Shown: one piece after another, positions 8,415 through 17,600 of the stretch | How positions within the stretch are numbered: the first letter of the stretch is position 1 | How the letters are laid out: each line of letters starts with the position of its first letter | NCBI GenBank assembly: GCA_041398565.1 | Contig: JAWKUN010000007.1 | Span: 62,001-126,000, forward strand | Length of the DNA stretch: 64,000 nt | From: DATGPD01 sp041398565 | Lineage (GTDB): Bacteria > Planctomycetota > UBA1135 > UBA2386 | Direction: 5' to 3' | The notes under the pieces: generated by a model | Database searches by the model: none | The model's input: the letters and a program-made list of their open reading frames with translations, nothing else | Told to the model about the DNA's origin: nothing | Program-made: the position numbers and the translations under genes

Positions 8415-9884
8415 ATGCCACTCCTCGCCCTCCTCATTCTCGCCGCCCCGCAAGACCCGGTGGCAACCTTCACCGAGCACGTGGCCCCCATCGTGTTCGC
8501 CAACTGCGTCAAGTGCCACCGCGAGGGCGAGGTCGCCCCGTTCCCGCTGACCTCGTACCACGACGTGCGCAAACGCGGCAAGATGATCGCGCGCGTCACC
8601 GCGCGTCGTTATATGCCGCCGTGGCACCCGGTCGAGGGGCACGGCGACTTCGCGGGTGCGATGCGGCTGAGCGACGACGAGATCGAGACGATCGCGCGTT
8701 GGGTCGACCAGGGCATGCCCGAAGGCGATCCCCACCAGCTGCCGACGCTGCCTGCCTTCACCCCGGGTTGGCAGCTCGGTGAGCCGGACCTGGTGGTCAA
8801 GATGACCGAGGGCTTCCCGGTGCCGGCGGGTGGGGCCGACATCTACCGCAGCTTCGCCATCCCGTTGCAGTTCGATGGCGACCGTTGGGTGACGGCGATC
8901 GAGGTGCGACCGAGCGCACGCAGCGTGCTGCACCACATCGTCTTCGCCCTAGACACCAGCGGCAGCGCCCGCCGCGCCGAGGGCGAGGACGGCAAGCCCG
9001 GCTTCGACGGCATGCGTCGCGTCGCCAGCGGCTTCGGCGGTTGGGCAGTCGGTGGGATGCCGCAGCACCTGCCCCAGGGCCTGGCGGTGCGGCTCCCGAA
9101 GGGCGCGGACCTCGTGCTCAACAGCCACTTCCATCCCTCGGGCAAGGCCGAGACCGAGCAGACCACGCTCGGGCTGTACTTCGCCAAGGAACCGCCGACG
9201 CGCTCGCTGGTCACGCTGCAGCTACCACCGCGCTTCGGCGTTGCCGCCGGCCTCGATGTACCCGCCGGCAAGCGCGACTTCGAGCTCGAGGACAGCTTCA
9301 CCCTGCCCGTGGCGGCCGAGGCTGTCACCGTCGGCGGCCACGCCCACATGATCTGCGCCGAGATGCAGGTGTTCGTGACGCCGCCGGGCGAGGAGCGCCG
9401 CTCGATCTTCTGGATCGATGATTGGGACTTCGACTGGCAGAACCGCTACCAGTACCGAACGCCGGTGGCGCTGCCGAAGGGCACGCTGGTCGAGGTGCGG
9501 ATCCGCTACGACAACTCCGCCGACAATCCTGACAACCCTTTCGACCCCCCGCGCCGCATCCGCTGGGGTCTGCAATCCACCGACGAGATGGGCAGCGTCT
9601 CGCTGCTACTGGTTGCCAAGGACGAAGCCGAGGCGCCCGCGCTGAGGCGCGCCATCCAGGCACACGCGCGCGCGGCCCTGCGCGCAGGCGGCGCCAGCAC
9701 AGTGCTCGCCGGAGTGCTCACACGCATCCGCATGGCCGACCGAGACGGTGACGGCATCGTCGCCATCGCTGACCTGCCGGCGCGGCTGCAGACAGTCGCG
9801 CGCAGAGCCGACACCAACGGCGACGGCAATCTCGACGACGCCGAGATCGAGGCCGCAACCGAAGCCTTCGAGCGCCGCCGATGA
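8415..9884 (+). CDS. PHM-like copper protein with cytochrome c motif and C-terminal EF-hands
   Basis: 489 residues from the ATG at 8415, with a very short hydrophobic N-terminus. A single CXXCH heme site (NCVKCH, residues 30-35) opens the protein. The middle resembles copper type II, ascorbate-dependent monooxygenases (peptidylglycine hydroxylating type): VLHHIVFAL has the His pair, NSHFHPSG a third His, and VGGHAHMIC plus AEMQVFV the HxH and Met of the second copper site. The C-terminus carries two EF-hand-like calcium loops, DRDGDGIVAIADL and DTNGDGNLDDAEI. The stop codon overlaps the start of the redoxin gene (atga). Probably periplasmic. The reaction is unknown; oxidative chemistry on a small molecule or copper handling are both possible. 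Confidence 0.75.
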   Translation: MPLLALLILAAPQDPVATFTEHVAPIVFANCVKCHREGEVAPFPLTSYHDVRKRGKMIARVTARRYMPPWHPVEGHGDFAGAMRLSDDEIETIARWVDQGMPEGDPHQLPTLPAFTPGWQLGEPDLVVKMTEGFPVPAGGADIYRSFAIPLQFDGDRWVTAIEVRPSARSVLHHIVFALDTSGSARRAEGEDGKPGFDGMRRVASGFGGWAVGGMPQHLPQGLAVRLPKGADLVLNSHFHPSGKAETEQTTLGLYFAKEPPTRSLVTLQLPPRFGVAAGLDVPAGKRDFELEDSFTLPVAAEAVTVGGHAHMICAEMQVFVTPPGEERRSIFWIDDWDFDWQNRYQYRTPVALPKGTLVEVRIRYDNSADNPDNPFDPPRRIRWGLQSTDEMGSVSLLLVAKDEAEAPALRRAIQAHARAALRAGGASTVLAGVLTRIRMADRDGDGIVAIADLPARLQTVARRADTNGDGNLDDAEIEAATEAFERRR

Positions 9885-10417
9885 GACGAGCGCTCCTGGT
9901 CCTGCTGGCGGCGTGCGCCGCGGCGCCACCACCGGTCGCCCCCGCCAGAGGAGCGGCCGCGGCCACCGTGCTCTTCTTCGTCACCACCGACTGCCCGATC
10001 GCCAACGCCTACGCGCCGGAGATCGCGGCGATCGCCGCCGAGCACGCGGGCGACCCGCTGCGCTTTCGCCTGGTACACGTCGACCCCGACCTCACACTCG
10101 ACCAGGCGCGGCAGCACGCCGCCGAGTACGGCCTCGAGCGGCTCGAGTTGATCCTCGACGGCGACCACACCCTGGTAGCGGTCAGCGGCATTTCGGTGAC
10201 GCCTGAGGTTGCCGTCTGGACCGGTGGCGAGCCGGGCAGCCCGACCGCGCGCCTCGCCTACCGCGGACGCATCGACGATTCGTTCCCCGACCTCGGCGAC
10301 CGGCGCCCCGAGCCCGCGCACCGAGAGCTACGCGACGCTCTGGCCGCCATCCTCACCGGCGGACAGGTCGCGGTGGAACGCACCCAGGCCGTCGGCTGCG
10401 ACATGCCATCACGGTGA
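9881..10417 (+). CDS. periplasmic redoxin/thioredoxin-fold protein
   Basis: 178 residues, starting inside the stop codon of the preceding gene (atga), so the two are translationally coupled. An N-terminal hydrophobic segment (RRALLVLLAACAAAP) acts as signal or lipoprotein leader. The thioredoxin fold shows FFVTTDCPIANAY with one active Cys at about residue 38, and TPEVAVW where the cis-proline normally sits. The tail has the TQAVGC stretch often seen in redoxin domains linked to heme or copper proteins in this phylum. It lacks the CXXC pair of classical thioredoxins, so a peroxiredoxin-like or metallochaperone role fits better than disulfide exchange. Its partner is probably the upstream copper protein. 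Confidence 0.75.
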   Translation: MRRALLVLLAACAAAPPPVAPARGAAAATVLFFVTTDCPIANAYAPEIAAIAAEHAGDPLRFRLVHVDPDLTLDQARQHAAEYGLERLELILDGDHTLVAVSGISVTPEVAVWTGGEPGSPTARLAYRGRIDDSFPDLGDRRPEPAHRELRDALAAILTGGQVAVERTQAVGCDMPSR

Positions 10418-10427
10418 TCCAACAACC

Positions 10428-10499
10428 TGGAGTCAGACACCAACAGGAGTACGTTGTTACGCCAGCGTCGCGACGTGCAAAGTTCGGTGTCTGACACCA
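10428..10499. repeat. palindromic element C (REP-like, long loop)
   Basis: Arms tggagtcagacacc (10428-10441) and ggtgtctgacacca (10486-10499) pair with one mismatch around a 44-base loop. The loop contains acaggagtacgttgttac, reminiscent of the outer arms of elements A, B and E. It sits between the convergent redoxin and 10500 genes, right at the stop codon of the latter, where it could serve as a two-way terminator. Confidence 0.7.
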
Positions 10500-11210
10500 T
10501 CAGGGGGTCCAGAGGGTGAATTGGTAGGGGGGAAGGAGGGAGAGCAGCGACTGGACGATCCACTCCGGGGCCTCGAGGCCCATCGCCAGGGCGTCTTCTT
10601 GCGGCAGCTCGCGCACGATGTGCAGCCAGTGCTCGCCGGGGGTGTAGTGCGCGAACATCTCCTTGACGTCGCCTTCCTTGGTCGCTCCGGCCCACAGCAC
10701 ATTGCGCCAGTCGTGCAGGCGCAGGCCGAAGCCCTTGGGCAGCGCGTTGAGCATCGCGGTGAAGTCACGCAGCCCCTCGGGCGTTTGCACCTTCTTGCGC
10801 AGGTTCTCACCGTCCCACCACGCCTGTGGGTGGACGCGCAGAGCCGCCTCCACAACCTGGTGATCGATGCTCACTTCGAGCACGGTCTGGATGTAGTGGG
10901 TCTCGGCGTCCTTGCCGAGCGCCTCCCCGAAGAAGCTCGCCAGCTTCTTGCGCTCCTTGTCGGAGCGGCAGAGGTAGGCGCGCTGGTCACGCACGCGGTA
11001 GCTGTTGAAGGTGTAGGGGTGGTGCAGCCCTTCCTTGCCAGCGAGCTCCACGCCTTGCTCCTTGGCCAGCGCCTTGACGCGATCGGCGATCTTCTTCAGC
11101 TTGCGCCGGATGGACAGGCGCAGCGCGTTGTACTCGTCGTCTCTCTGGCGATGCTTCTCGAAGGCGAGGAAGTCGCGCTGCAGGAATGGGTCCAGGGCGG
11201 TCGTCGGCAT
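10500..11210 (-). CDS. hypothetical protein, TIGR/DUF-type, about 236 residues
   Basis: I do not recognise the family. From the ATG at 11210 the protein begins TTALDPFLQRDFLAFEKHRQR, has a basic helical stretch (ALRLSIRRKLKKIADRVKAL) and then a mixed alpha/beta body with many Trp and His (HPQAWWDGENL, LHDWRNVLWAGA, HYTPGEHWLHIVREL). No signal peptide or membrane segment is visible, so it is probably cytoplasmic. An ATG at 11258 would add 16 residues but would overlap the start of the divergent lipoprotein gene. Codon usage and amino acid composition look like a real gene. Only 36 bases separate its start from the opposite gene's start, so the two share a promoter region. Confidence 0.65.
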   Translation of the reverse strand: MPTTALDPFLQRDFLAFEKHRQRDDEYNALRLSIRRKLKKIADRVKALAKEQGVELAGKEGLHHPYTFNSYRVRDQRAYLCRSDKERKKLASFFGEALGKDAETHYIQTVLEVSIDHQVVEAALRVHPQAWWDGENLRKKVQTPEGLRDFTAMLNALPKGFGLRLHDWRNVLWAGATKEGDVKEMFAHYTPGEHWLHIVRELPQEDALAMGLEAPEWIVQSLLSLLPPYQFTLWTP

Positions 11211-11246
11211 GGTCGCGAACGCCGCCCACGCTATCATCCGGCAGCC

Positions 11247-12056
11247 ATGCGGCCACACCTATGCCTGCTCGTTCTGGCACCGATCGGCGCAGGCTGCAGC
11301 TCCTGGCCGGGCTTCGACCGCCCGCACGCCGAGGCCGGCGCCTACCTGGCGCTGTACACCCTGCACGGCCGCGCCAGCATGCAGTCGCCCGGCGCGCAGG
11401 GCCCCACCGACAACGCCGCCATGCGCCTGTCGGAGTTCGGCGTCGGCGATCGCGACGACGACGTCGGCGGCTACCTGACCCTCGGCGACGGCTTCTCCGG
11501 GGCCGAGCTGAACTACTTCAAGCTGACGATGGCGGACACCGAGCCAGGCGCGCTGAGCGCGGGTTTCGGAGTCCTGCAGGCGAACGAGTTGGTGACGTCC
11601 GACGTCGAGATGGACGAATGGCGCCTGCGCTACGTCGCCAAGCTGCTCGAGCACGCCTTCGACAATCGCGTCCGCGTCGAGTTCGGTGGCGGCGTGGCGA
11701 TCGCCCATCGGCGGCTGGACTTCTCCGTCAAGCGAGACACCGGGGACGGCCAGAGCTTCACGGCCGAGGACAACGGCGTGCCGTACGTGTTCGGCCGCCT
11801 GCGCGGAAGCTACGGTGCGGCGAGCTTGAACCTCGACTGGGCCTACGTCGATGGGATCGGCTTCGGTCGCGACTTCGACGGCCGCATGCAAGACGTGGAA
11901 GTCACCGGGCGCTACGGCTTCGGTGCTCAAGATGCGACGATCTTCGCCGGCTACCGCTACACGGAGCTGCCCGCCCAGGGCCGAGAAGGCGGTCTGGCGT
12001 ACCGGGCCGACCTACGCCTCGAGGGATTCCAGGTCGGCATGCAGGTGCGATTCTGA
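11247..12056 (+). CDS. outer-membrane beta-barrel-like lipoprotein
   Basis: 269 residues. The N-terminus MRPHLCLLVLAPIGAGCSSW carries a good lipobox (GAGC) with cleavage before Cys. The mature part alternates polar and hydrophobic residues in strands such as EWRLRYVAKLLE, RVRVEFGGGVAIAHRRLDF, GAASLNLDWAYVDGIGFG and QDATIFAGYRYTEL, and it ends in an aromatic residue (QVGMQVRF). That is typical of outer-membrane beta-barrels. No enzymatic motif is present. Likely anchored in or facing the outer membrane; function unknown. Confidence 0.7.
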   Translation: MRPHLCLLVLAPIGAGCSSWPGFDRPHAEAGAYLALYTLHGRASMQSPGAQGPTDNAAMRLSEFGVGDRDDDVGGYLTLGDGFSGAELNYFKLTMADTEPGALSAGFGVLQANELVTSDVEMDEWRLRYVAKLLEHAFDNRVRVEFGGGVAIAHRRLDFSVKRDTGDGQSFTAEDNGVPYVFGRLRGSYGAASLNLDWAYVDGIGFGRDFDGRMQDVEVTGRYGFGAQDATIFAGYRYTELPAQGREGGLAYRADLRLEGFQVGMQVRF

Positions 12057-12313
12057 AGCGGCTTTCTGCGGCGCCGCGCCACGAAGGCGCGCAGACCTTA
12101 CGCTCGTATGGCGACTCTGGAAGTTCGCATCAGGGATCGACGCCGTGCGACGAAAACCCACGTTGCCAGGCGGCACTCGGTCTGAGAACCTGAGGGACGT
12201 CTGGAACCGTCCGCGCACCGGAGTGACCTCGCCTCGCTGCCCGGCGGAGCTGTTTCTCGCAACCGGCGATGACAAGGCCGACACGGCCAAGGACGCGCGC
12301 TGCCGACTGTTTC

Positions 12314-12733
12314 ATGGCGACCACCTCATCCGCACTCGTGATCGTCGTCGACGACGAACTGACCGTTCGTTCGACGGCGCGTGCGATCCTGACGCGTGCC
12401 GGGCACGAGGTCCATTCCGCCGACAACGGCCGCGCCGCCCTGGCGCTTCTCACCGGTCTCGGGCGCGCCGCCGACGTCGTCGTGCTCGATTGGACGCTGC
12501 CCGATCTGCCGGGCGCGATCCTCCTCAGCGAGATCCGTCGTCTCTCGCCCCGATGTCGTGTCATCGTCTCGACGGGGTTCGGCCGCGAAGACCTCATGCT
12601 GCCGCCGAGCGAAGTCGACGCGGTGCAGTTCCTCGAGAAGCCCTACACGGCAGCGGCACTCGTCGCTGCCGTCGCCGCAACCCTCGGCGCCGAGTGCTCG
12701 CAGGATCCGACGGCGGGCGAATCCGGCGACTGA
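12314..12733 (+). CDS. single-domain response regulator (receiver only)
   Basis: 139 residues from the ATG at 12314. It is a CheY-like receiver: acidic pair VVDDE at residues 13-15, phospho-acceptor Asp59 in VVLDWTLPD, the Thr of STGF, and the Lys of FLEKPY. There is no output domain, so it acts by protein contact, perhaps in a phosphorelay. The hybrid kinase 2 kb away carries its own receiver and lies on the other strand, so pairing is only a guess. About 257 bases upstream are without a gene. Confidence 0.88.
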   Translation: MATTSSALVIVVDDELTVRSTARAILTRAGHEVHSADNGRAALALLTGLGRAADVVVLDWTLPDLPGAILLSEIRRLSPRCRVIVSTGFGREDLMLPPSEVDAVQFLEKPYTAAALVAAVAATLGAECSQDPTAGESGD

Positions 12734-12779
12734 CCGCGGGAGACACTGACCGGCAACCTCGTCGTGCAAACCGCGGCGC

Positions 12780-13937
12780 TCACACGCCGCCGGTGACGAA
12801 TCGCCGCAACTCCTCGATGCGGGCGTTGGCGTCCTGACGCCCCTGCTCGATCAGCTCGGCGAGATAGCGCGGCTGGAACATCAGCAGGCTCAGCAGCTCG
12901 TTGTGCCGAGTCTCGCGCGTACCGAGCCCACGCGTCATGAAGCGCAGCGTCCACGGCAGCTCGACCTCGTGCGCGTTGGCCATGCGCGACAGGTCGACCG
13001 ACGGCCGCAGCACCATGAGTTCGACATGCCGCAGGCCGGCTCGCTTCTCGTCCGGCAGTGCCGCAACCAGCTGGTTGATTCGCTGCAGGCGCAGGGCGTC
13101 TGCATCGAACTGGTCGAGGAAGACGGCGCTGAGCAGCAAGCTTGCCACGCGCGCTGGCGGCGGGTAACCCTCGTCGTCACGACTTGCGCCCGTGGGCAGT
13201 GGGCTGCGCGTCGAGATGGCCAGAATGCGATCCGCACCGAGATGCACCGCCGGAGAGAGTGGCGCAGTCAGCAGAACGCCGCCGTCCCCGCACCACTCGC
13301 CCTGTACTCGGATCGCCGGGAACAGCAGCGGCAGCGCGGCCGACGCCATCACGTGGTCGACGGTCAACCCTGCGCGCCGCCCCATGCGGTCGGCCCGATC
13401 CCACGCCACGTCGTCTCGGGACTCGACCCACGTGGTCGACTTGGTGGTCGTGTAGCTCGACGCGGTCACGGCGACCGAATCGATGTCGCCGTGCGCGATG
13501 CTCTCGGCGATCCCCACCAGCCGCCCGTTGTCGTCGGCGAAGTGGTCGACGAGGAACCGGCGCAGCGGTGCCGTCTCGAGCAGGCTGCGCGGGCGCGGGC
13601 CGGGAAAGCCGCCGCTCCCCAGGCGCACGACCCAACGGAAGGCTCGCCAGACCACACGGCTCGCATCCACCTGGAAGATGTGATCGGGCGTCAATTCCAT
13701 CCACGCATCGCGCAGGCGCGAGGCCCGCTCGCCGAAGGTCCCGCGACTCGAGCCCAGCGCGATCGCGTTGATCGCTCCCGCCGACACGCCGCTGAGGACG
13801 GAGATCCGCAGGTCCGGGACGGCCTCCGCGAGCGCCAGCAGCGCACCGACCTGGTACGCAGCCAAGGCGCCTCCTCCGCCCATGGTCAGCGCCAAGCGCG
13901 GAGGTCGACTCGCGGCATCGTTCATCGTCACGATCAT
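12780..13937 (-). CDS. patatin-like phospholipase
   Basis: 385 residues from 13937 (or 381 from a second ATG at 13925). The patatin domain opens with the glycine-rich oxyanion stretch LTMGGGGALAAYQVGALLAL. The nucleophile elbow VLSGVSAGAINAIALG (GXSXG) follows, and the catalytic Asp lies in WCGDGGVL. No signal peptide is visible, so it is probably cytoplasmic or peripheral. The family hydrolyses acyl esters of phospholipids or neutral lipids by a Ser-Asp dyad. The C-terminal third (PRYLAELIEQGRQDANARIEELRRF) is helical, as in bacterial RssA-like patatins. Confidence 0.88.
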   Translation of the reverse strand: MIVTMNDAASRPPRLALTMGGGGALAAYQVGALLALAEAVPDLRISVLSGVSAGAINAIALGSSRGTFGERASRLRDAWMELTPDHIFQVDASRVVWRAFRWVVRLGSGGFPGPRPRSLLETAPLRRFLVDHFADDNGRLVGIAESIAHGDIDSVAVTASSYTTTKSTTWVESRDDVAWDRADRMGRRAGLTVDHVMASAALPLLFPAIRVQGEWCGDGGVLLTAPLSPAVHLGADRILAISTRSPLPTGASRDDEGYPPPARVASLLLSAVFLDQFDADALRLQRINQLVAALPDEKRAGLRHVELMVLRPSVDLSRMANAHEVELPWTLRFMTRGLGTRETRHNELLSLLMFQPRYLAELIEQGRQDANARIEELRRFVTGGV

Positions 13938-14009
13938 GCATGCGTCCGCAGCCCAAGGCGAGGCAAGACCACGCCCGGCGGTTCCGCGGCGCGGCGCCGC
14001 CGCTCATGG

Positions 14010-14633
14010 CTACGGGGGAGACTCGGGGATGCCGAGCGGCGCCACCACGAGATCGCCGACGTAGGCCCGTGCCGCGGCGACGAGCATGCCGACCTTGGCG
14101 GCAGCGAAGGTCACCGTGCGATGGCAGCGCGCGGCGACGCCGAGCACCTGCCCGCTGTCGCCGTGCAGGCCGCTCGGGATGTCCACACCCAGCCGCGGGC
14201 CGGGAGCACGATTGAACGCCTCCACCCAGCGGCGTGCCTCGCCCTCGAGTGGACGTTGGAGCCCGGTTCCGAACAACGCATCGATCCAAACAGCGCCGGC
14301 ACTGTCGCCCGGATCGGGCAGTGCTCCGATCGTGACCTCATGGCGCGCAGCGCGCAGGATCTCGAGTTGCAGGCCGGCGTCGGGTGAGCGAGCGGAGTCG
14401 GGCTCCTGCAGCAAGAACACGCGCGCCCGTCGTCCCAGATGGCGGGCGGCGGCCAGACCATCGCCGCCGTTGTTGCCCGGCCCGCACAGCACGATCCAAG
14501 CATCTCCCAGGCACCTCGCCTCGTCGGCCACGGCGTGTGCAGCGTTCTCCATCAGCAGGATGGACGGCATCTTGAAGCGCTGCACGGCTTCGATGTCGAG
14601 CTGTCTCGCTGCCGCGACGGTGAGCGGTCGCAT
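14010..14633 (-). CDS. nnrE: NAD(P)H-hydrate epimerase
   Basis: 207 residues from the ATG at 14633; two GTG codons just upstream (14636, 14639) are alternatives. It is a YjeF_N domain: RQLDIEAVQRF near the start, SILLMENAAHAVA, then the diagnostic loop LCGPGNNGGDGLAAARHL, WIDALFGTGLQRPLEG, and VDIPSGLHGDSG. TVTFAAAKVGM lies near the end. It equilibrates the S and R forms of damaged NAD(P)H hydrate for repair by the dehydratase. The kinase-like dehydratase half (NnrD) often fused to it is absent here, so it must be encoded elsewhere. It starts 55 bases after the stop of the hybrid kinase, on the same strand. Confidence 0.9.
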   Translation of the reverse strand: MRPLTVAAARQLDIEAVQRFKMPSILLMENAAHAVADEARCLGDAWIVLCGPGNNGGDGLAAARHLGRRARVFLLQEPDSARSPDAGLQLEILRAARHEVTIGALPDPGDSAGAVWIDALFGTGLQRPLEGEARRWVEAFNRAPGPRLGVDIPSGLHGDSGQVLGVAARCHRTVTFAAAKVGMLVAAARAYVGDLVVAPLGIPESPP

Positions 14634-14688
14634 CACCACAGTGTTGGCACCGGGGCCGTCCCCGGCAAGGTCGAGCACGCCGTACGCT

Positions 14689-17600
14689 TCAGGCGCCAGC
14701 GGCGCGGCCGCCGAGGAGACTGCGGTCGATGGCTGCGCGCAAGGCATCGATCGTCGGTGGCTTCGACAGCACCGGCCCCAGTAGTTCCTGGTGCGTCTCG
14801 AGCAGCTCCCAGCAACCGCTCATGAACACCAGCGACACCGTCGGCGCCGCAGCGCGCAGGGCGCACGCGAGTTCGATCCCGTGCAACCCGGGCATCATGA
14901 GGTCCGACAGGACGAGGCCGTACCGGTCGGCGCGCCCCTCGAGGGCCGCCAGCGCCGCCTCGCCGGACGGCACGGCCTCGACCTCGTGGCCGAGCTCTTC
15001 CAACAGCAGTTGGACGACGTGGCGCACGGCGGGATCGTCCTCCACGAGCAGGATCGGGCCGCCGCCGACGCGGGGCGCCGATCGCGACCGATCGGCATCG
15101 ACCACCGGGTCGCTCGCCGGGACGACGATGGCAACCGTCGTCCCGACACCGACAGCGCTGTCGATGCTCAGGTTGCCGCCCAGCTGCCGGACGATGCCGG
15201 CGACGGCAGAGAGCCCGAGTCCACCGGTGCGCGCCTCCGGCTTGGTGGTGAAGAACGGCTCGAGGGCGCGGGCACGCACCTCCGGTGGCATGCCGACACC
15301 ATCGTCCGCCACCGCCACGCGTACACAACTGCGGCCGCCCTGCTCCTCCACGACCTGCACGGCGACGTGCAGGCGACCGCCGGCCGGCATGGCGTCGCGC
15401 GCGTTGTCGGCGAGATTGCGCAAGACCTGTTCGATCTGCACCACCGCGGCCAAGACGCGCGCTGGCTGGGTGGCGAGTTCGATGTCCAGCCGGATCCCGT
15501 CGCCGAGAACACGACGCAGAGTGGAGGCGAACCGAGGCACCACGTCGTTCAGGTCGAGCAAGGTCTTGGCCACGACCTGTCGTGCCGACAGTGTCAGGAG
15601 CTGGTGGGCCAGGGCGCTGCCTCGACGCCCGGCCTCGAGGATCTCGTCGAGAAGGCCGGCGGCAGCATGGTCGTCGCCCAGATCCCCGCGCAGGAGGGTC
15701 GCCGAACCGAGCACCACGGTGAGGAGATCGTTGAAGTCGTGGGCGATGCCACCCGCCAGCGCACCGACACCGACGACGCGCTGCAGGTGTTGCATGCGAC
15801 TCTCGAGCTGCGCCCTCTCGACCTCGTCCTGCCGCTGGCGCTGCAGGCTCTCGACGAGTTCGTCGGTCCGCTGGCGGACCCGTTGCTCGAGTTCGTCGCG
15901 GACCGCACGCAACTTCCCCGTGGTGGCCCGATGGCGCTCGATCTCGGCGGTCAACTGGCCGGTGCGCGACTCGACCTCGAGCGCCAGACGCCGCGAACGC
16001 CGCGCACCCCGGCGAACGCCGAACAGCATGAGTCCCGCGCAGAGCGCCGCGAACGCCGAGATCGCCGTGACACGGAACCAAGTGCGCTCGGTCAGGATCT
16101 GAGGCACGACGACGCGCAGGAACGCTGGTCGACTCCACACCCCCCGCCAGTCGGCCGAACGGGCCTCGAACGAGTGCTCCCCCGGCGGCAAGCTCTGCAG
16201 ATGCACCTCGCGGCCGGTGGCGAGCGTCTGCCAGGTCGCGTCCGCTTCCAGCAACCGCCACTGGAAGCGCGGCTGCACGGCCGGGTCGAAGCCGGTTCCT
16301 CCCAGCCGAACGGTGATGTCGCGCGCGCCGGGGCTGAGGACGAGGTCGGCGTTGGGCTCGACCACGTCGTCGCCGACCACCACTCCGCGAATCCCGCAGT
16401 AGGGCAGCGCCGTCGACTCCGACCTCAGCTCCGATGGGCGAACGCCGGCGACGCCGTCGATGGTCAGGAACCACAAGGTGCCGTCTCTGTCCCGGCACGC
16501 CGACGGCTGGTTGCCACCCGCTCCCTCGTCGGCGACCCGAGGCGAGCCCACCAGCCGCTGGCAGGCGACACGGCTGCCGCCGCCTCGCGCCACCGTGTCC
16601 AGCTCCACCAGGTTGCAGCGGAACAGGCCCAGATTGCTGCTGAGGAAGAGATCGTCGCCGTCGCGTAGGGCGGTGCAGAGCGCGTCGTCCAGCAACCCCT
16701 GGGCGCTGCCGACCCGATCGACGGAGCCGTGCGAGAGGCGCAACAGCCCGCAGCCGTAGGTCACCACCCACACGCCGTCGTCGGCGGCAGGGACCAGCGC
16801 GCGAATCTCGCAGGGCGGCAGGCTCTCGTTGGCCCGGTAGGCCTCCACGACCTGTCCTGTCCGATCCAGCAGCCACACGCCGCTCGGCCCACCCACCCAC
16901 GTCGAGTCGTCACCGCCGTGCGCCATGGCGAGGACAGGCGATCGTTCCACGGCGCCGCCGGCCACCTCGACGAAGCGCTCGCCGCGGCGCGCGAACAGCC
17001 CGTGGTCGGTGCCGACCCAGAGTTCGTCGGCGCGCGTGCGCAGGAGAGCCCGCTTGGGAACGGGCGGCAGACCGTGCTCCTCGCCGAACACCTCGATCCC
17101 ACCGCCGCTGCGATGGTAGACGCCCGTGGAGTCGGCGAACCACAGGCCATCGTCGACGGGCAACAACGCGCGCACGTCGTCGCAGACGATGCCAGGCGTC
17201 TCCACCGTCGACATCTGGCCGTCCCGCACCTGCGCCAGACCCCGCCCCCCCAGCCAGAGGCCACCGCAACCATCGCTGGCGATCACGTAGGCTTCCGAGA
17301 GCTCCGGACGCGCTCGGATACGGAAGCCGTGGGTATGCGCGGTTCGTGCGCGCTGCAGGCCGTGCATCGACCAGCCGATCCAGACCGAGCCGTCGCGATC
17401 CTCGAGGATCGCCTGCACCGCCGCGTCCGGATCGCCGGCAGGCCTCAGGCCCGACATGTCCAGGGTGGCGACCACCCGGCCGGCGTCGAGGCGGACAGCG
17501 CCGCAGTTGGTCCCGAACCAGACACCGCCGGCGCGATCCGCGCGCACGGTGTCGATGCGCAACTCGTCGGCGCCGACCACCTCCAGCCGGCGCCAGGCCC

